Assembly (NCBI GenBank): GCA_031426815.1
Contig: JASJPG010000011.1
Location: forward strand, 8,422-72,421
DNA from: PFJX01 sp031426815
GTDB lineage: Bacteria; Pseudomonadota; Gammaproteobacteria; Burkholderiales; Thiobacillaceae
Length of the DNA stretch: 64,000 nucleotides
Direction: 5' to 3'
Within the stretch, counting starts at the first letter, position 1; each line of letters begins with the position of its first letter. Positions 7,604 to 16,467 of this stretch are shown piece after piece. Below the pieces are notes generated by a model. The model was given only the letters and a program-made list of their open reading frames with translations. It was not told the DNA's origin and made no database searches. Made by a program: the position numbers and the translations under genes.

Positions 7604-10600
7604 TCAATAAATTTCCCGCCGAATGATGACCTTGTCACTGCCCTTGCGCTTGCCGAAAGTGGCGCGGGCGCGCGGGTTGTCGTCGAACAGATTGGCGTCG
7701 CCAGCCTGGTCGACGCCATCCCGGTTGTACTGCAACCACACCGGTGCGCCGATCGACAAATCGAGAAAACCGAAATTGCCGACGCCCGGCGCAGACAAGC
7801 GCAGATTGCCGTTGCCGGCGATCAGCGTGGCATTGAAGCTGGCCGTGGTTTCGCCGCTGGCAAGGCGGTTATCGGCGCTTGGCGCATAAAACGTGAGCGC
7901 GGGTGCAGTCAAGACGGTGCAGTTGTCGTCGCTGTTGGTCACAAAACCCGCATCGTTCCAGTATTGCGCGGTCAACGGGACGGGCAGAGCCAGCATTTCC
8001 GAGCCGAGCGTGTTGCTGATGCGCAAACGACCGAAACGATGCGGCGCGGCGGCCGTGGCGACGCTGGCCGCAGTCATCGTGACGCCATCGCTGTCGCTGA
8101 CTTGCGCCGTCACCTCGATATCCGCCCTGGCTTGCGGAACGCCGCTGCTTGCGCGGACAGTCCGGTGCGCCGCCGTCACGTTGGCGTTGCCGTTGCTCCA
8201 GCTGCCCAGCGGCGGACTGGCACCTTGCTGCAGCGTGGCGCCTGCTGCGGCAAAGCCGAAATTGGCCCAGTCGGTCAGGCCAAGCCGCGCGAAATTTCCG
8301 GTGTAGTTCTGGGTGATGCTGTTGGCGATGTTCAGCGCCTCCAGGGTGAAGGCCGTGGAGAAATCCTGGCCGTAGTAGGTGAAGTTGCCGCAACCTTGCG
8401 TCAAAACACCGGCGGCCAGCGTGAAATGATCCGGCGTGAAGCGGCCGAAGTAATCAGTCGCGGCGGTGTTGCCGAAGTTGCAGCCGTATTTGCCGCCGAC
8501 GGCCGAATTGGAATAGTCCGCGCTGCAGTCGCTGTTGGCGGCATCGACGCTGGTGAAGGTGGTGTCCGCCACACCGTTGGCGGCAAGCCGGAAATACCCC
8601 ACTTCGCTGTAATTGAAGACGCTGCCGGAGGCTGCCCCGGTGCCGGCGTTGGCCGCGCCAAAACTGCCGCCCAACGCGCCGGCCTGGATTGCGCCAGGGT
8701 GTGCCTGCACTTTGCCGGCATCCAGCGTCGGCGTACCGCTGTAGCCCGCCACGGCGGTGGCGGTGAGTGCAAAAGCCGCGCCGGTCTTCACGCGGGGGGA
8801 GGCGCTGGCGCTGGCGCCGGTTGCATCGGCATTGGCATTGCTGGAGGCCAGCGTGAAGGTCGTGGGACGGATGCTGAAGTTGTCGCTGGAGCAGCCGGTA
8901 ATGCTGCCGTCCGAGACGCGGCAACGCAGGTTGGCATAGGCGCCGGCGACATTGGCCGAGCTGGCGGTGATGCGGCCGGCGTTGGCGCTGGTAAAGGTCT
9001 GACCGGGCCAGGCAATCAATGAAGTTCGACTGGTGCAGGCCGTATTGCCGCTGCCATCGACGAGCTGCACGGACACCGCCTTGTTTGCATCGGAGGCATA
9101 GCTGGTTTCCACCGTTCCATCCGCCTTCAAGGCGACGATGTCGAAGTTGAAAAGGGTCCCGGCCAGCTTGGTATAGAGGTGGCCGCTGGCGGCGCTGGCG
9201 CCGACTTCGACACAGTTGAAATTGGCCGGTGGGGTCGGTGCGACGCTTCCACCGCCGCAGATGCCGGAACTGGACAGGGCGGCGGCGACCGCGGCGTTGT
9301 AGGTGAATTCCGCGTCTTTGCCGATGGAAATGGCGCCCGGGGAGATGAGCGCGCCGGTGATTTCCCATTCCTTGTCGAATGTGATGTTGTTGCCGGCGCC
9401 GGCCGCCACCACGATGCCCTCCAGGCGGCCTTCCTTGTCGGCGGTGAAATCGGCCGAACCGTAGAGATAGAAACGGGCGGGTACGCTGCCGACCGCCGCG
9501 CCGCTGGCGAGCAGATCGACTTCCTTATCGATGCTCACCAGGCTGTTGATGCGGAAATCGGTGGTGGCGGTGAAAGAGATGTTCTCTTCCTTGTCGATGC
9601 TGAGCGTGTTGACGTAGTACGTACCGCCGCCAAACGTCACCGTGCCGTCCAGCGTCAAGGTATCCATGTAATAGGTACCGCTGGGAGCGGTACCCGAGGT
9701 CAGGGTGACGTCATCGTAGGTCGCGCCGGGCGTCAGGCTGCTGGCCGATCCGCTGTAATCGCTGCCGCCGCTGAAGCTCGGGAACGAAGCCGGGTTGAGC
9801 GCGCCCAGCGTTTGCGTGGCGGTACTGCGCACGCCGGTGTCCGGATTGATGGCGTTGCCGCTGCCGGTGATGTCGTGATTGTTGATTTCCGAGTCGTCAC
9901 CGACGCTCAGGCTGCTGCCGGCGTATACCGGGTTGGCGCAGACGGCGGCGGTCGTGGCGCAGGCATGGGTTTCGCCGAACAGCGTGGCAACCTCGCTGGC
10001 GGTGAGTTCGGCGTTGTAAACCCGCACCTCGTCGATGCTACCGTTGAAGCGGTAGTAGTTATCGCGTTGCCAGCCGCTGATGCGCAGCGTCGATTGCACC
10101 TTGGCGGTGGTGTTGTTGGGCGTGCTGCGGCGCTGCGTGAGCGACTGTCGCACCCCGTCGAGGTAGAGCGCGTTGCCGGTCACGCTGCCGTTGGTGAACA
10201 CCGCCGCCACATGCACCCAGCGGTTGGCCAGTCCGGCGGACGCAATCCCGAAGACATCGCTGTTGCCGGTGTTGAAGCCGAAGCTGCCGGAAACCAGCCA
10301 GAGATCATGGATATTCCAGCCGATCGGCATCATGTTGTCGCCGCCGTTCCAATACATCCAGAAGGACACCGTGGTCTTGGCGCCGGCGACGGTGGACACC
10401 GGCAAGCCGCTCAACTCGATTGCGCCGCCGTTGGCCGCAGGGCCGGCAAAGCTGCCATAGCCGCAGGTACCCGGATTGCCGGCGCGCGCCGGTGAGGCGC
10501 TGGCCGGGGCCGGATTGGGCGCACCGATGGCCTTGCCGTGAAGATTGTTGCCGCTGCTGTCCCTCACCTCGCCTGCGGTGCCATTCCAGCTGGCTTCTTC

Positions 10601-12250
10601 CAGCCGCCATGCGCCGATGGGCGTCGGCGCCGCCGCGCCGCTGTAGCAACTTGTTACCGGACAACTCGCCAGCGTGCCGGCGTCGCGCACATTGCCGTCG
10701 CTGTAACTGGTGCCGCCGGCGACGCCTTGCCAATAGTTGCCGGTAAAGCGGTGCGTCGTGCTGTTGCTGTAGGCGCGCGGCGTGCTGGATTTGATGAAGC
10801 AACTGTTGCTGACGGTGGTTTTGTAGGCCGGATCCGCCTCGACGCGAACGCCATAGGTGGTGTTGGTGAACTTCGAGTTGCTGATCGCGACGTTCCTGGC
10901 GTGCCATTGCGCCACATTGACTCCATATTTGCCGCTGTTCACGCAGACATTGCTGAGCGTGCTGGAAGGCGCGGAGTCTTCCAGCAGAATGCCTGACTCC
11001 TGGGCGTCGAGCGTCAGATTATTGAAGACGTGCGCCCCTGAAGCGGCCCAGCCGAGATGAATGGCGTGGCTGTTGCTGCTCGATACGACCATATCCCGAA
11101 AGCTCAAGGCGCCCGCCACTTCGACGTAAACGCCCTTGTTTTTGGCGGTGACATTGACGTTGGAAAAATCCAGCGCCTTGCCGCTAGCAACCCACTCCAT
11201 GTAGATGCCGTGATCGTTGACGGAGGTGGCCGTGATGTTGGTAAAGCTGGCGTCGTAGCTCGGCCGCAGGTAAATGGCGGAATTGTTCTGGGCGGTGACG
11301 GTAATGTCCTTGAACAATCCGCCGCCGTTGTAGCTATAGATGCCGTAGTTCTTGCCGGTCGCGGTGATCGTGTCGAACACGTGCGCGCCGCGGGTGGCGC
11401 CTTCCAGCCGGATGGCGTCGTTGTTGCTGCTGGCAACAGTGACATTGGTCAGGCTGACCAGGGCTGCTACCTCGATGTAAATGCCTTTTTCTTTGGCCTT
11501 GACGTTGATATTGGAAAAAGTCAGCGCCTTGCCGGTGCCGACCCAGGCCATGTAGATGCCGCCGCCATTGCCAGAATCGCTTGTATTCGCCGTGATGTTG
11601 GTAAAGGTGGCGTCGTAATTGGGCCGCATATAGAGCGCATGCTCTTTGCTGGTGACCGTGATGTCCTTGAACGTGGCGCCGCCGTTATAGGAGTAGATGC
11701 CGTAACCATTCGGGGCGCTGGCGGTGACGGTGTCGAACACGTGCGCGCCGTTGCTGGCGCCGGACAGGTAAATCGCGTCGTCGTTGCTGCTGCTGACGGT
11801 GACGTTGGTGAAGCTGACCTTGGCCGATACGTCGATGTTCACGCCTTTGCCTCTGGCCGTGATGGCCAAATTCTCGAACGTGTAAGCGCTCGGGCTTGCG
11901 GTCCAGCCCCGGCTGACGGCGCTGTAATTCGTGTTCGTGCTTGTGCTCAATACCGTCATGTCTTTCAGAGTGATATTGGCGCCGGTCAGCGTGAACGGAA
12001 TTCCCGAGTTGGTCACGGTGACGTTGGCCCGATTGCCGGTCGCGCCGCGAAGGGTCAGGTTGTCCTTATTGACGGTGACAGCTTCGTTGTAGTTACCCGG
12101 GCAGATCAGGATGCTGTCGCCTGCGCTGGCGGCGGCGATCGCGGCGGCCACACTGGCGCTGGTGGGGCTGCCGCAAGAGCCGACATAGCGCGTAGCGGCG
12201 AGCGCGTGCCCGCACAGCAGAACCAGGACGAGTGGGATAAGCCGTTTCAT
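7604..12250 (-). CDS. mshQ: MshQ-like giant adhesin of the MSHA pilus locus
   Basis: Predicted exported adhesin or pilus-tip protein, 1548 aa. The ATG at 12250 overlaps the mshP stop (ATGA) and gives a signal peptide (MKRLIPLVLVLLCGHALAA). Order: a right-handed beta-helix at about residues 25-520, including 2.5 long internal repeats (135-420); a LamG/concanavalin-like domain at about 545-760 (TTVSFWMYWNGGDNM, SIDEVRVYNAELT); a Gly/Ser-rich shell-forming segment at about 790-1000 (TYYVNTLSIDKEENISF); and the long C-terminal domain shared by MshQ proteins (DUF6701), ending GSDKVIIRREIY. Few cysteines occur in the beta-helix and more toward the C-terminus. The family call is good; the ligand is unknown. 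Confidence 0.85.
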   Translation of the reverse strand: MKRLIPLVLVLLCGHALAATRYVGSCGSPTSASVAAAIAAASAGDSILICPGNYNEAVTVNKDNLTLRGATGNRANVTVTNSGIPFTLTGANITLKDMTVLSTSTNTNYSAVSRGWTASPSAYTFENLAITARGKGVNIDVSAKVSFTNVTVSSSNDDAIYLSGASNGAHVFDTVTASAPNGYGIYSYNGGATFKDITVTSKEHALYMRPNYDATFTNITANTSDSGNGGGIYMAWVGTGKALTFSNINVKAKEKGIYIEVAALVSLTNVTVASSNNDAIRLEGATRGAHVFDTITATGKNYGIYSYNGGGLFKDITVTAQNNSAIYLRPSYDASFTNITATSVNDHGIYMEWVASGKALDFSNVNVTAKNKGVYVEVAGALSFRDMVVSSSNSHAIHLGWAASGAHVFNNLTLDAQESGILLEDSAPSSTLSNVCVNSGKYGVNVAQWHARNVAISNSKFTNTTYGVRVEADPAYKTTVSNSCFIKSSTPRAYSNSTTHRFTGNYWQGVAGGTSYSDGNVRDAGTLASCPVTSCYSGAAAPTPIGAWRLEEASWNGTAGEVRDSSGNNLHGKAIGAPNPAPASASPARAGNPGTCGYGSFAGPAANGGAIELSGLPVSTVAGAKTTVSFWMYWNGGDNMMPIGWNIHDLWLVSGSFGFNTGNSDVFGIASAGLANRWVHVAAVFTNGSVTGNALYLDGVRQSLTQRRSTPNNTTAKVQSTLRISGWQRDNYYRFNGSIDEVRVYNAELTASEVATLFGETHACATTAAVCANPVYAGSSLSVGDDSEINNHDITGSGNAINPDTGVRSTATQTLGALNPASFPSFSGGSDYSGSASSLTPGATYDDVTLTSGTAPSGTYYMDTLTLDGTVTFGGGTYYVNTLSIDKEENISFTATTDFRINSLVSIDKEVDLLASGAAVGSVPARFYLYGSADFTADKEGRLEGIVVAAGAGNNITFDKEWEITGALISPGAISIGKDAEFTYNAAVAAALSSSGICGGGSVAPTPPANFNCVEVGASAASGHLYTKLAGTLFNFDIVALKADGTVETSYASDANKAVSVQLVDGSGNTACTSRTSLIAWPGQTFTSANAGRITASSANVAGAYANLRCRVSDGSITGCSSDNFSIRPTTFTLASSNANADATGASASASPRVKTGAAFALTATAVAGYSGTPTLDAGKVQAHPGAIQAGALGGSFGAANAGTGAASGSVFNYSEVGYFRLAANGVADTTFTSVDAANSDCSADYSNSAVGGKYGCNFGNTAATDYFGRFTPDHFTLAAGVLTQGCGNFTYYGQDFSTAFTLEALNIANSITQNYTGNFARLGLTDWANFGFAAAGATLQQGASPPLGSWSNGNANVTAAHRTVRASSGVPQARADIEVTAQVSDSDGVTMTAASVATAAAPHRFGRLRISNTLGSEMLALPVPLTAQYWNDAGFVTNSDDNCTVLTAPALTFYAPSADNRLASGETTASFNATLIAGNGNLRLSAPGVGNFGFLDLSIGAPVWLQYNRDGVDQAGDANLFDDNPRARATFGKRKGSDKVIIRREIY
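10991..11848 (-). repeat. Long internal tandem repeats in the mshQ beta-helix
   Basis: Coding repeats of roughly 115-118 residues. Unit 1 is residues 135-253, unit 2 is 255-370, and a partial third is 372-420. Shared landmarks are SFTNVTVSSSN, GAHVFDTVTA, GIYSYNGG, FKDITVT and KALTFSNINV. The units differ at many positions, so they look like old duplications rather than a recent slippage tract. Confidence 0.8.
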
Positions 12251-12663
12251 CGTTCCACCGTCGCTGAAACATGCCGCTCGACATACTCCGGCAAACTCGG
12301 CGCGGCGTTCGGGCAAGCCCCGCCGCTGGGCTGGTTGCAGGCAATGCTGGTAATGACATGGAACGCGACGGTCGTTCCGCCTTCGTCCGCCGATGACGAC
12401 GCGCAGCTCACGCTGGCGGTAAAGCGGGTGAGGTAGTTGCCCAAGGCGATGTTCTGCGCGGTGCAACTGCCATTCAGCGCGGCATGAACTCCGGCCTCCA
12501 GCCCGGCCTGGGCGGCCTGGTAGGCGCGCTCGCCCTCCATCGCCAGCGCATCCTGCGCCTGCGTCGCCACGGTAAGCTGCATCATCCAGCCGGCCAGGCC
12601 GCCCAGCACCACGAGCAGGAAGATGGCAGCGGGCAGGGCGAAACCGCGCTCGGGTTCATGCAT
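12247..12663 (-). CDS. mshP: MSHA minor pilin-like protein MshP
   Basis: Small type IV pilin-like protein of 138 aa. The N-terminus HEPERGFALPAAIFLLVVLG resembles a prepilin leader (cleavage after Gly) followed by the hydrophobic assembly helix, although Glu5 of the mature protein is replaced, as in PilX/MshP proteins. The ectodomain has cysteines (NGSCTAQN, VSCASSS, IACNQPSGGACP) that could pair. It overlaps mshO by 8 bp and mshQ by 4 bp, so O, P and Q are probably made together. Confidence 0.83.
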   Translation of the reverse strand: MHEPERGFALPAAIFLLVVLGGLAGWMMQLTVATQAQDALAMEGERAYQAAQAGLEAGVHAALNGSCTAQNIALGNYLTRFTASVSCASSSADEGGTTVAFHVITSIACNQPSGGACPNAAPSLPEYVERHVSATVER

Positions 12664-13495
12664 CGTTGTTCACCACCACTTCGCGATACAGCGAAACCTG
12701 TTCGGCGTTGTCGCCTTCGCTGTTCTCCAGTTGCAGCCATAGCGTGAGCTGGCCCAGACGCTGACTGGCGCCCGCAGCGTAGACGATGCTGCAGTCCTTG
12801 ACCCGGTTGGCCAGCAGCGCGTTGCTGCCGCTGGCGAAACTGGTCGGCTGGGCGGCGCTCGGCGCGCCGTAACCGGAATAGCGCCGCACGGTGCCGGCGG
12901 CGGCATCGCAGACATAGCTGACCGGCGTGCCGACCAGATAGAAACGGTGGCCGGGCGATTCCAGCGGCAACGGCGTGCCGCTGGCGGTGAAGGCGAGATT
13001 CGCCACCGCGCCGACGCTGGTCACCGCGCGCCGGTTGCCGCCTTGCCAGGCATCGCTGTCGGCATCCAGGCCGAGGTTGTAGACCACCAGATATTGGCTG
13101 GCGGTGGCGTTTGCTCTTGCGCTGACGGCGGGCCCGAGCACGTCGAAGCTGGCATCCGCGCCGGAGGCGAAATCGAGTATGTCGCCCGCGCCGGCACCGG
13201 TCGGGTCGGCCCGGTAACGGCCGCCGTCTTCGATCGGCAGGTATTCCAGGTAGTACGCGTTGCCGACTTGCGTGACGCGCACGCTGTTGGGCAGCGCGGT
13301 ACGCAGGTCGCGTGCGATGCGGACCAGCGCGCCATCGGCCGTGTCGGTCAACTCGGCGCGGCGCGAAGCGGCCATATAACCTTCCAGCGGATGCCGGATG
13401 AATACCGCAACGATGCCGGCCAGGATGCCGACCACGGCGATGACCACGATCAGTTCTATCAGCGAGAAGCCGGCGGTGGAAACGTTGCGGCGCAT
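12656..13495 (-). CDS. mshO: MSHA minor pilin MshO
   Basis: Type IV minor pilin of 279 aa. The start at 13495 (MRRNVSTAGFSLIELIVV) gives a classical short prepilin leader, cleavage G/FSLIE with Glu5, and a hydrophobic N-helix. The ectodomain begins DTADGALVRIARDLRTALPN, typical of PilW/GspJ-like pilins, and contains Cys residues (VSYVCDAAAG, VKDCSIVY). A longer open frame upstream is out of register with the leader and overlaps mshD. The gap to mshD is 2 bp and the overlap with mshP is 8 bp. Confidence 0.86.
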   Translation of the reverse strand: MRRNVSTAGFSLIELIVVIAVVGILAGIVAVFIRHPLEGYMAASRRAELTDTADGALVRIARDLRTALPNSVRVTQVGNAYYLEYLPIEDGGRYRADPTGAGAGDILDFASGADASFDVLGPAVSARANATASQYLVVYNLGLDADSDAWQGGNRRAVTSVGAVANLAFTASGTPLPLESPGHRFYLVGTPVSYVCDAAAGTVRRYSGYGAPSAAQPTSFASGSNALLANRVKDCSIVYAAGASQRLGQLTLWLQLENSEGDNAEQVSLYREVVVNNDA

Positions 13496-13497
13496 GC

Positions 13498-14007
13498 TCA
13501 GTAGTTGGCCCGGTAGCCTTCCAGCGCGAGTTGCGCGCCGGAGGGGTCGGTGACGGTGACGGTGATGCGATAGCCGGCGCTCGCGGGCACCGCGCCGAAG
13601 GCTGCGGCGACCACGGCGACGCGGGCCTGGTAGTTGCCCAAGGCGGTCAACGCGGTGTTGTCGAGGCTGCGGATGCCGTCGTCCATGGCAAAGTCGTTGT
13701 AATCGTCGACATCGTCGAACCATTGCCGGTTGGCGCTGGTATATGGCCCGGCGAAACCGCCCTGGGCGACATCGTCGGTCGCGGCACTGCCAAACGGTTT
13801 GAAGCTAATTTCATCGAGCAGCGATTGCGCAATGGCCAGCGATTGCCGCCGCAACACCGGGTCGGCGCTGCCCTGGTTGGCGATATCGAACGCCTTCAGC
13901 ACGACCACCAGCGCGATGCTCACGACGACGATGAACAACACGGCTTCGATCAGGCTGACGCCGCGTTGCCGCTGTTTAATCGCCTCGACCAAACCTTGTT
14001 GCGTCAT
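13498..14007 (-). CDS. mshD: MSHA minor pilin MshD
   Basis: Type IV minor pilin of 169 aa. I start at 14007, giving MTQQGLVEAIKQRQRG/VSLIE, a 16-residue leader with cleavage after Gly and Glu5 retained. The same frame is open to an ATG at 14097 that overlaps the end of mshC, but this would prepend about 30 residues encoded by a palindromic repeat (HSREGGNP, DWIPAFAEMT) and make an unusually long leader. Neither start has a strong ribosome site. The 14007 ATG lies in the edge of the repeat. The downstream ectodomain contains SADPVLRRQSLAIAQSLLDE, as in MshD and PilV proteins. Confidence 0.83.
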   Translation of the reverse strand: MTQQGLVEAIKQRQRGVSLIEAVLFIVVVSIALVVVLKAFDIANQGSADPVLRRQSLAIAQSLLDEISFKPFGSAATDDVAQGGFAGPYTSANRQWFDDVDDYNDFAMDDGIRSLDNTALTALGNYQARVAVVAAAFGAVPASAGYRITVTVTDPSGAQLALEGYRANY

Positions 14008-14070
14008 TTCCGCGAAGGCGGGAATCCAGTCACGGCCACAGGCTGGATTCCCGCCTTCACGGGAATGACG
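14002..14070. repeat. dRS3-like palindromic repeat between mshC and mshD
   Basis: Two 27-bp arms (14002-14028 and 14044-14070) are complementary with two mismatches. Each contains a dRS3-type core (ATTCCC, six bases, GGGAAT; degenerate in the left arm). The element nearly fills the 79-bp gap between mshC and mshD and includes the mshD start codon. Confidence 0.8.
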
Positions 14071-14086
14071 GTTGTTTCGGGACGCT

Positions 14087-14536
14087 TTAGTGCACATAAC
14101 CCGTCTCCGCTTCCACCGTCAGCGTGCGGGTTTGATCGCCGCCGATGCTGAGCGTGACGCCGCTGTTCGGACGACCCTGCGCATCGAAGCTGAAGCTGGC
14201 GACGTTGCCGCTCTGGCTGACGCCATTCGGCAGCAACACCTGGAACGGTTGCGTCCCATCCGGCCCGGCGATCTGGTCGGCGGCAGGGCAAGGCGCCGTC
14301 GTGACGCGGCAGAGCGTGAGGCCATCGGCGCCGACCAGCACCGCGACATTGCCGTGGCGGGCGATCGCCAGTTTCTGCGCATAACGCAGAAATCCGGAAG
14401 CGGCATCGTAGTAACCGCGCGATGCAAACGTGGCCGTGTTGAAGAAACGCGGTGCCGCCACGGCCGCCAGGATGCCGGCGATGGCGATGACGCCGATCAG
14501 TTCGACCAGAGTGAAGCCTTTAGCCGGTAAAGGCAT
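14087..14536 (-). CDS. mshC: MSHA minor pilin MshC (GspH-like)
   Basis: Type IV pilin-like protein of 149 aa. The start at 14536 gives leader MPLPAKG followed by FTLVELIGVIAIAGIL, with Glu5 and the hydrophobic helix intact. The next residues (AVAAPRFFNTATFASRGYYD) resemble MshC and GspH. Two cysteines (LCRVTTAPC) probably form the disulphide loop. A longer frame from 14593 would overlap mshA and move the leader inward, so it is rejected. It sits 25 bp after mshA, which suggests co-transcription. Confidence 0.86.
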   Translation of the reverse strand: MPLPAKGFTLVELIGVIAIAGILAAVAAPRFFNTATFASRGYYDAASGFLRYAQKLAIARHGNVAVLVGADGLTLCRVTTAPCPAADQIAGPDGTQPFQVLLPNGVSQSGNVASFSFDAQGRPNSGVTLSIGGDQTRTLTVEAETGYVH

Positions 14537-14561
14537 GGCGTTCACCCTGAACTCTGGACAC

Positions 14562-15068
14562 TTAGTCGCAGTCGGCGGCGGCTGGCGCGGCACTGATCAC
14601 GGGAGCAGCACCTGCAACAGCTTCTGTGTAAGTGATCTTGCAACCGGTGTGTGCGGCATCCGCCAGGATAGTCAGCACCGTGTCCGTCGCAGCGGTGGTG
14701 GTCAAATCGTAGTCGGTCAAACTGCCGGCGGCGAGAGCGATGCCGCTGGTGGCGGCAGCCGCGGCTGCCACGACATCCGGATAGCCGTTCACCAGATTGA
14801 CGACTGTACCTTCCATCGTGATCGAAGTTGGATTGGTGCCTTTCACCAGAAACGCCGAGTGCGCAATTGCCGAAGCAGATTTGACGGCGCCCAAGGCCGC
14901 CTGCATCTTGGCGACGCGCGCATCGGTCTGCAGGTCGTAAAACCGCGGTAGCGCAACGGCGGCGAGGATGCCGAGAATGACGATGACCATGATCAGTTCG
15001 ATCATGGTGAAACCGGCCTCTTGCGAGCGAATCGGTCGCAGCGGGGAAACGGGTTGCAGCTTGGGCAT
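14562..15068 (-). CDS. mshA: MSHA major pilin MshA
   Basis: Probable main structural pilin of the MSHA-type pilus, 168 aa. The ATG at 15068 has an AGGAGAT ribosome site 5 nt upstream, the best in the cluster, consistent with high expression. Leader MPKLQPVSPLRPIRSQEAG, then FTMIELIMVIVILGILAAVA with Glu5. The mature part continues LPRFYDLQTDARVAKMQAALGAV and ends with a Cys pair (HTGCKITY to AAADCD) forming the C-terminal loop. The leader is long (19 residues) but within the range of type IVb-like pilins. Confidence 0.88.
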   Translation of the reverse strand: MPKLQPVSPLRPIRSQEAGFTMIELIMVIVILGILAAVALPRFYDLQTDARVAKMQAALGAVKSASAIAHSAFLVKGTNPTSITMEGTVVNLVNGYPDVVAAAAAATSGIALAAGSLTDYDLTTTAATDTVLTILADAAHTGCKITYTEAVAGAAPVISAAPAAADCD

Positions 15069-15165
15069 GGCGATCTCCTGTTGGGAATGACTAAACAACG
15101 TTGGCACGGGGGTTAATACGGCACGACGACAAGAAACTTGAAGAACATCTTAGGTGATCTTTCAT

Positions 15166-16389
15166 TTAGCGCTTCATCATGGTGGAGCCCAAATCCCAGA
15201 CCGGCAGGAACACCCCGAGGGCGACGACCAGCACGATGGCGCCGAGGCCGGCGATCAGGATCGGTTCGACCTGTTCGGACAGGGTACGGATTTCATATTC
15301 GACTTCGCGCTGTTGCAGATCGCCGATTTCGCCGAGCAGGCGGTCCAGTTCGCCGGTCTCCTCGCCCACCGCCATCATCTGCAGCACCACCGGTGTGAAT
15401 ACGGCGGTGGTGCTGGCGGCACGGGTCAGCGATTCGCCGCGCTCGACGCCGTTGCGCATCTGTTCGATGCGGCTGGCGATGAAGGCGTTGTCGACCACTT
15501 CCGAGGCATTGGTGAGGCCTTGCACGATCGGCACGCCGCTCTGGTATGTCATCGCCAGACCTTTGGCGAAGCGGGCCAGCGCCGCCTTGTGCACGATCTT
15601 GCCGGCGATGGGCATCTTCAGCAGCCAGCGATCCCAGGTGTAACGCCCGTCCGGCGTGCGTTTCCACCAGCGCAGGGCGATGAATCCGAACACCAGGCCG
15701 ACCAGGAGCGCCGGCCACCACTGCACGGTCCATTCCGAGAAGCCGACCAGGATGCGGGTCATCAGCGGCAAATCGGCTTGCGAACTCTTGTAGACCTTGG
15801 CGAAAGCGGGGATGACGAAGACGTTGATGACGCCCAGTGCGATCACCAGCGCGGCGATGACGAAGGTCGGGTAGCGCAGCGCGGTTTTCACCCGATCGCC
15901 CATTTCGCGCTCGAATTCGAGATGGTGGAACAACCGCATGAAGACTTCGTCGAGGCGGCCGGTGGCTTCGCCGACCCGCACCATGTTGATGAAGAACGGC
16001 GGAAACACCTTGGCATGCTTGCGCAGACAGACGGAAAGTTCGCGTCCGGCGGAAAGGCCTTCGCGGATATCGCCGAGCAGTTTCTGGAACGCCGGATGCA
16101 CGCTCGATTCGGCCAGCGAAGCCAGCGCGCGCAGGATCGGCACGCCCGCCTTGAGCAGGCTGGCCATCTGGCGCGCAAACAACATGATGTCGAGTTCGCT
16201 GACCTTCTCTTCGAAGTAGTCGCCGAACAGGTGCTTCGCCTCCACCTTGCCGGCCAGCGCCTTCACTTCGACCGGAGTCAGCCCGGAGCGCATCAACTCA
16301 TCCGCCACCGCGTCGCTGGAATTGCCTTCCAGACGGCCGCTGAGCAGTTCGCCGCGCGGGTTGCGGGCCTTGTAGCTAAACGCGGGCAT
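15166..16389 (-). CDS. mshG: MSHA platform protein MshG (GspF/PilC family)
   Basis: Polytopic inner-membrane platform that passes force from the ATPase to pilin polymerisation, 407 aa, the usual length. It begins MPAFSYKARNPRGELLSGRL, as GspF/PilC proteins do. Two GspF domains are visible: residues about 70-190 (LFARQMASLLKAGVPILRAL) and about 270-395 (ARFAKGLAMTYQSGVPIVQG). Membrane helices lie near 170-190, 220-240 and 375-395. It is preceded by a 78-bp gap from mshE containing half of a REP-like element. Confidence 0.92.
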   Translation of the reverse strand: MPAFSYKARNPRGELLSGRLEGNSSDAVADELMRSGLTPVEVKALAGKVEAKHLFGDYFEEKVSELDIMLFARQMASLLKAGVPILRALASLAESSVHPAFQKLLGDIREGLSAGRELSVCLRKHAKVFPPFFINMVRVGEATGRLDEVFMRLFHHLEFEREMGDRVKTALRYPTFVIAALVIALGVINVFVIPAFAKVYKSSQADLPLMTRILVGFSEWTVQWWPALLVGLVFGFIALRWWKRTPDGRYTWDRWLLKMPIAGKIVHKAALARFAKGLAMTYQSGVPIVQGLTNASEVVDNAFIASRIEQMRNGVERGESLTRAASTTAVFTPVVLQMMAVGEETGELDRLLGEIGDLQQREVEYEIRTLSEQVEPILIAGLGAIVLVVALGVFLPVWDLGSTMMKR

Positions 16390-16403
16390 GCGTCGTCCGG
16401 AAC

Positions 16404-16428
16404 AATCGCGCCTTGGAAGGCTCTCCTA
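16404..16428 (-). repeat. Single REP-like arm between mshE and mshG
   Basis: Read on the minus strand it is GTAGGAGAG followed by CCTTCCAAGGCGCGAT. It matches the palindrome at 38133-38201 almost exactly, but only one arm is present. It ends 15 bp before the mshG start codon. Confidence 0.7.
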
Positions 16429-16467
16429 CGCGGACCGTGGCTGTCGTAGTCGCGGCGCGGAAGGGCT

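Noticed and set aside
7601..12436. Several long + strand frames opposite mshQ
   Set aside because: Low-complexity Gly/Ala/Val/Arg sequence with no recognisable domain, mirroring the Ser/Thr/Asn-rich adhesin on the other strand.
12250..12466. Upstream extension of the mshQ frame
   Set aside because: The added residues are Arg/Gln/His-rich shadow of mshP, while the start at 12250 gives a clean signal peptide and ATGA coupling.
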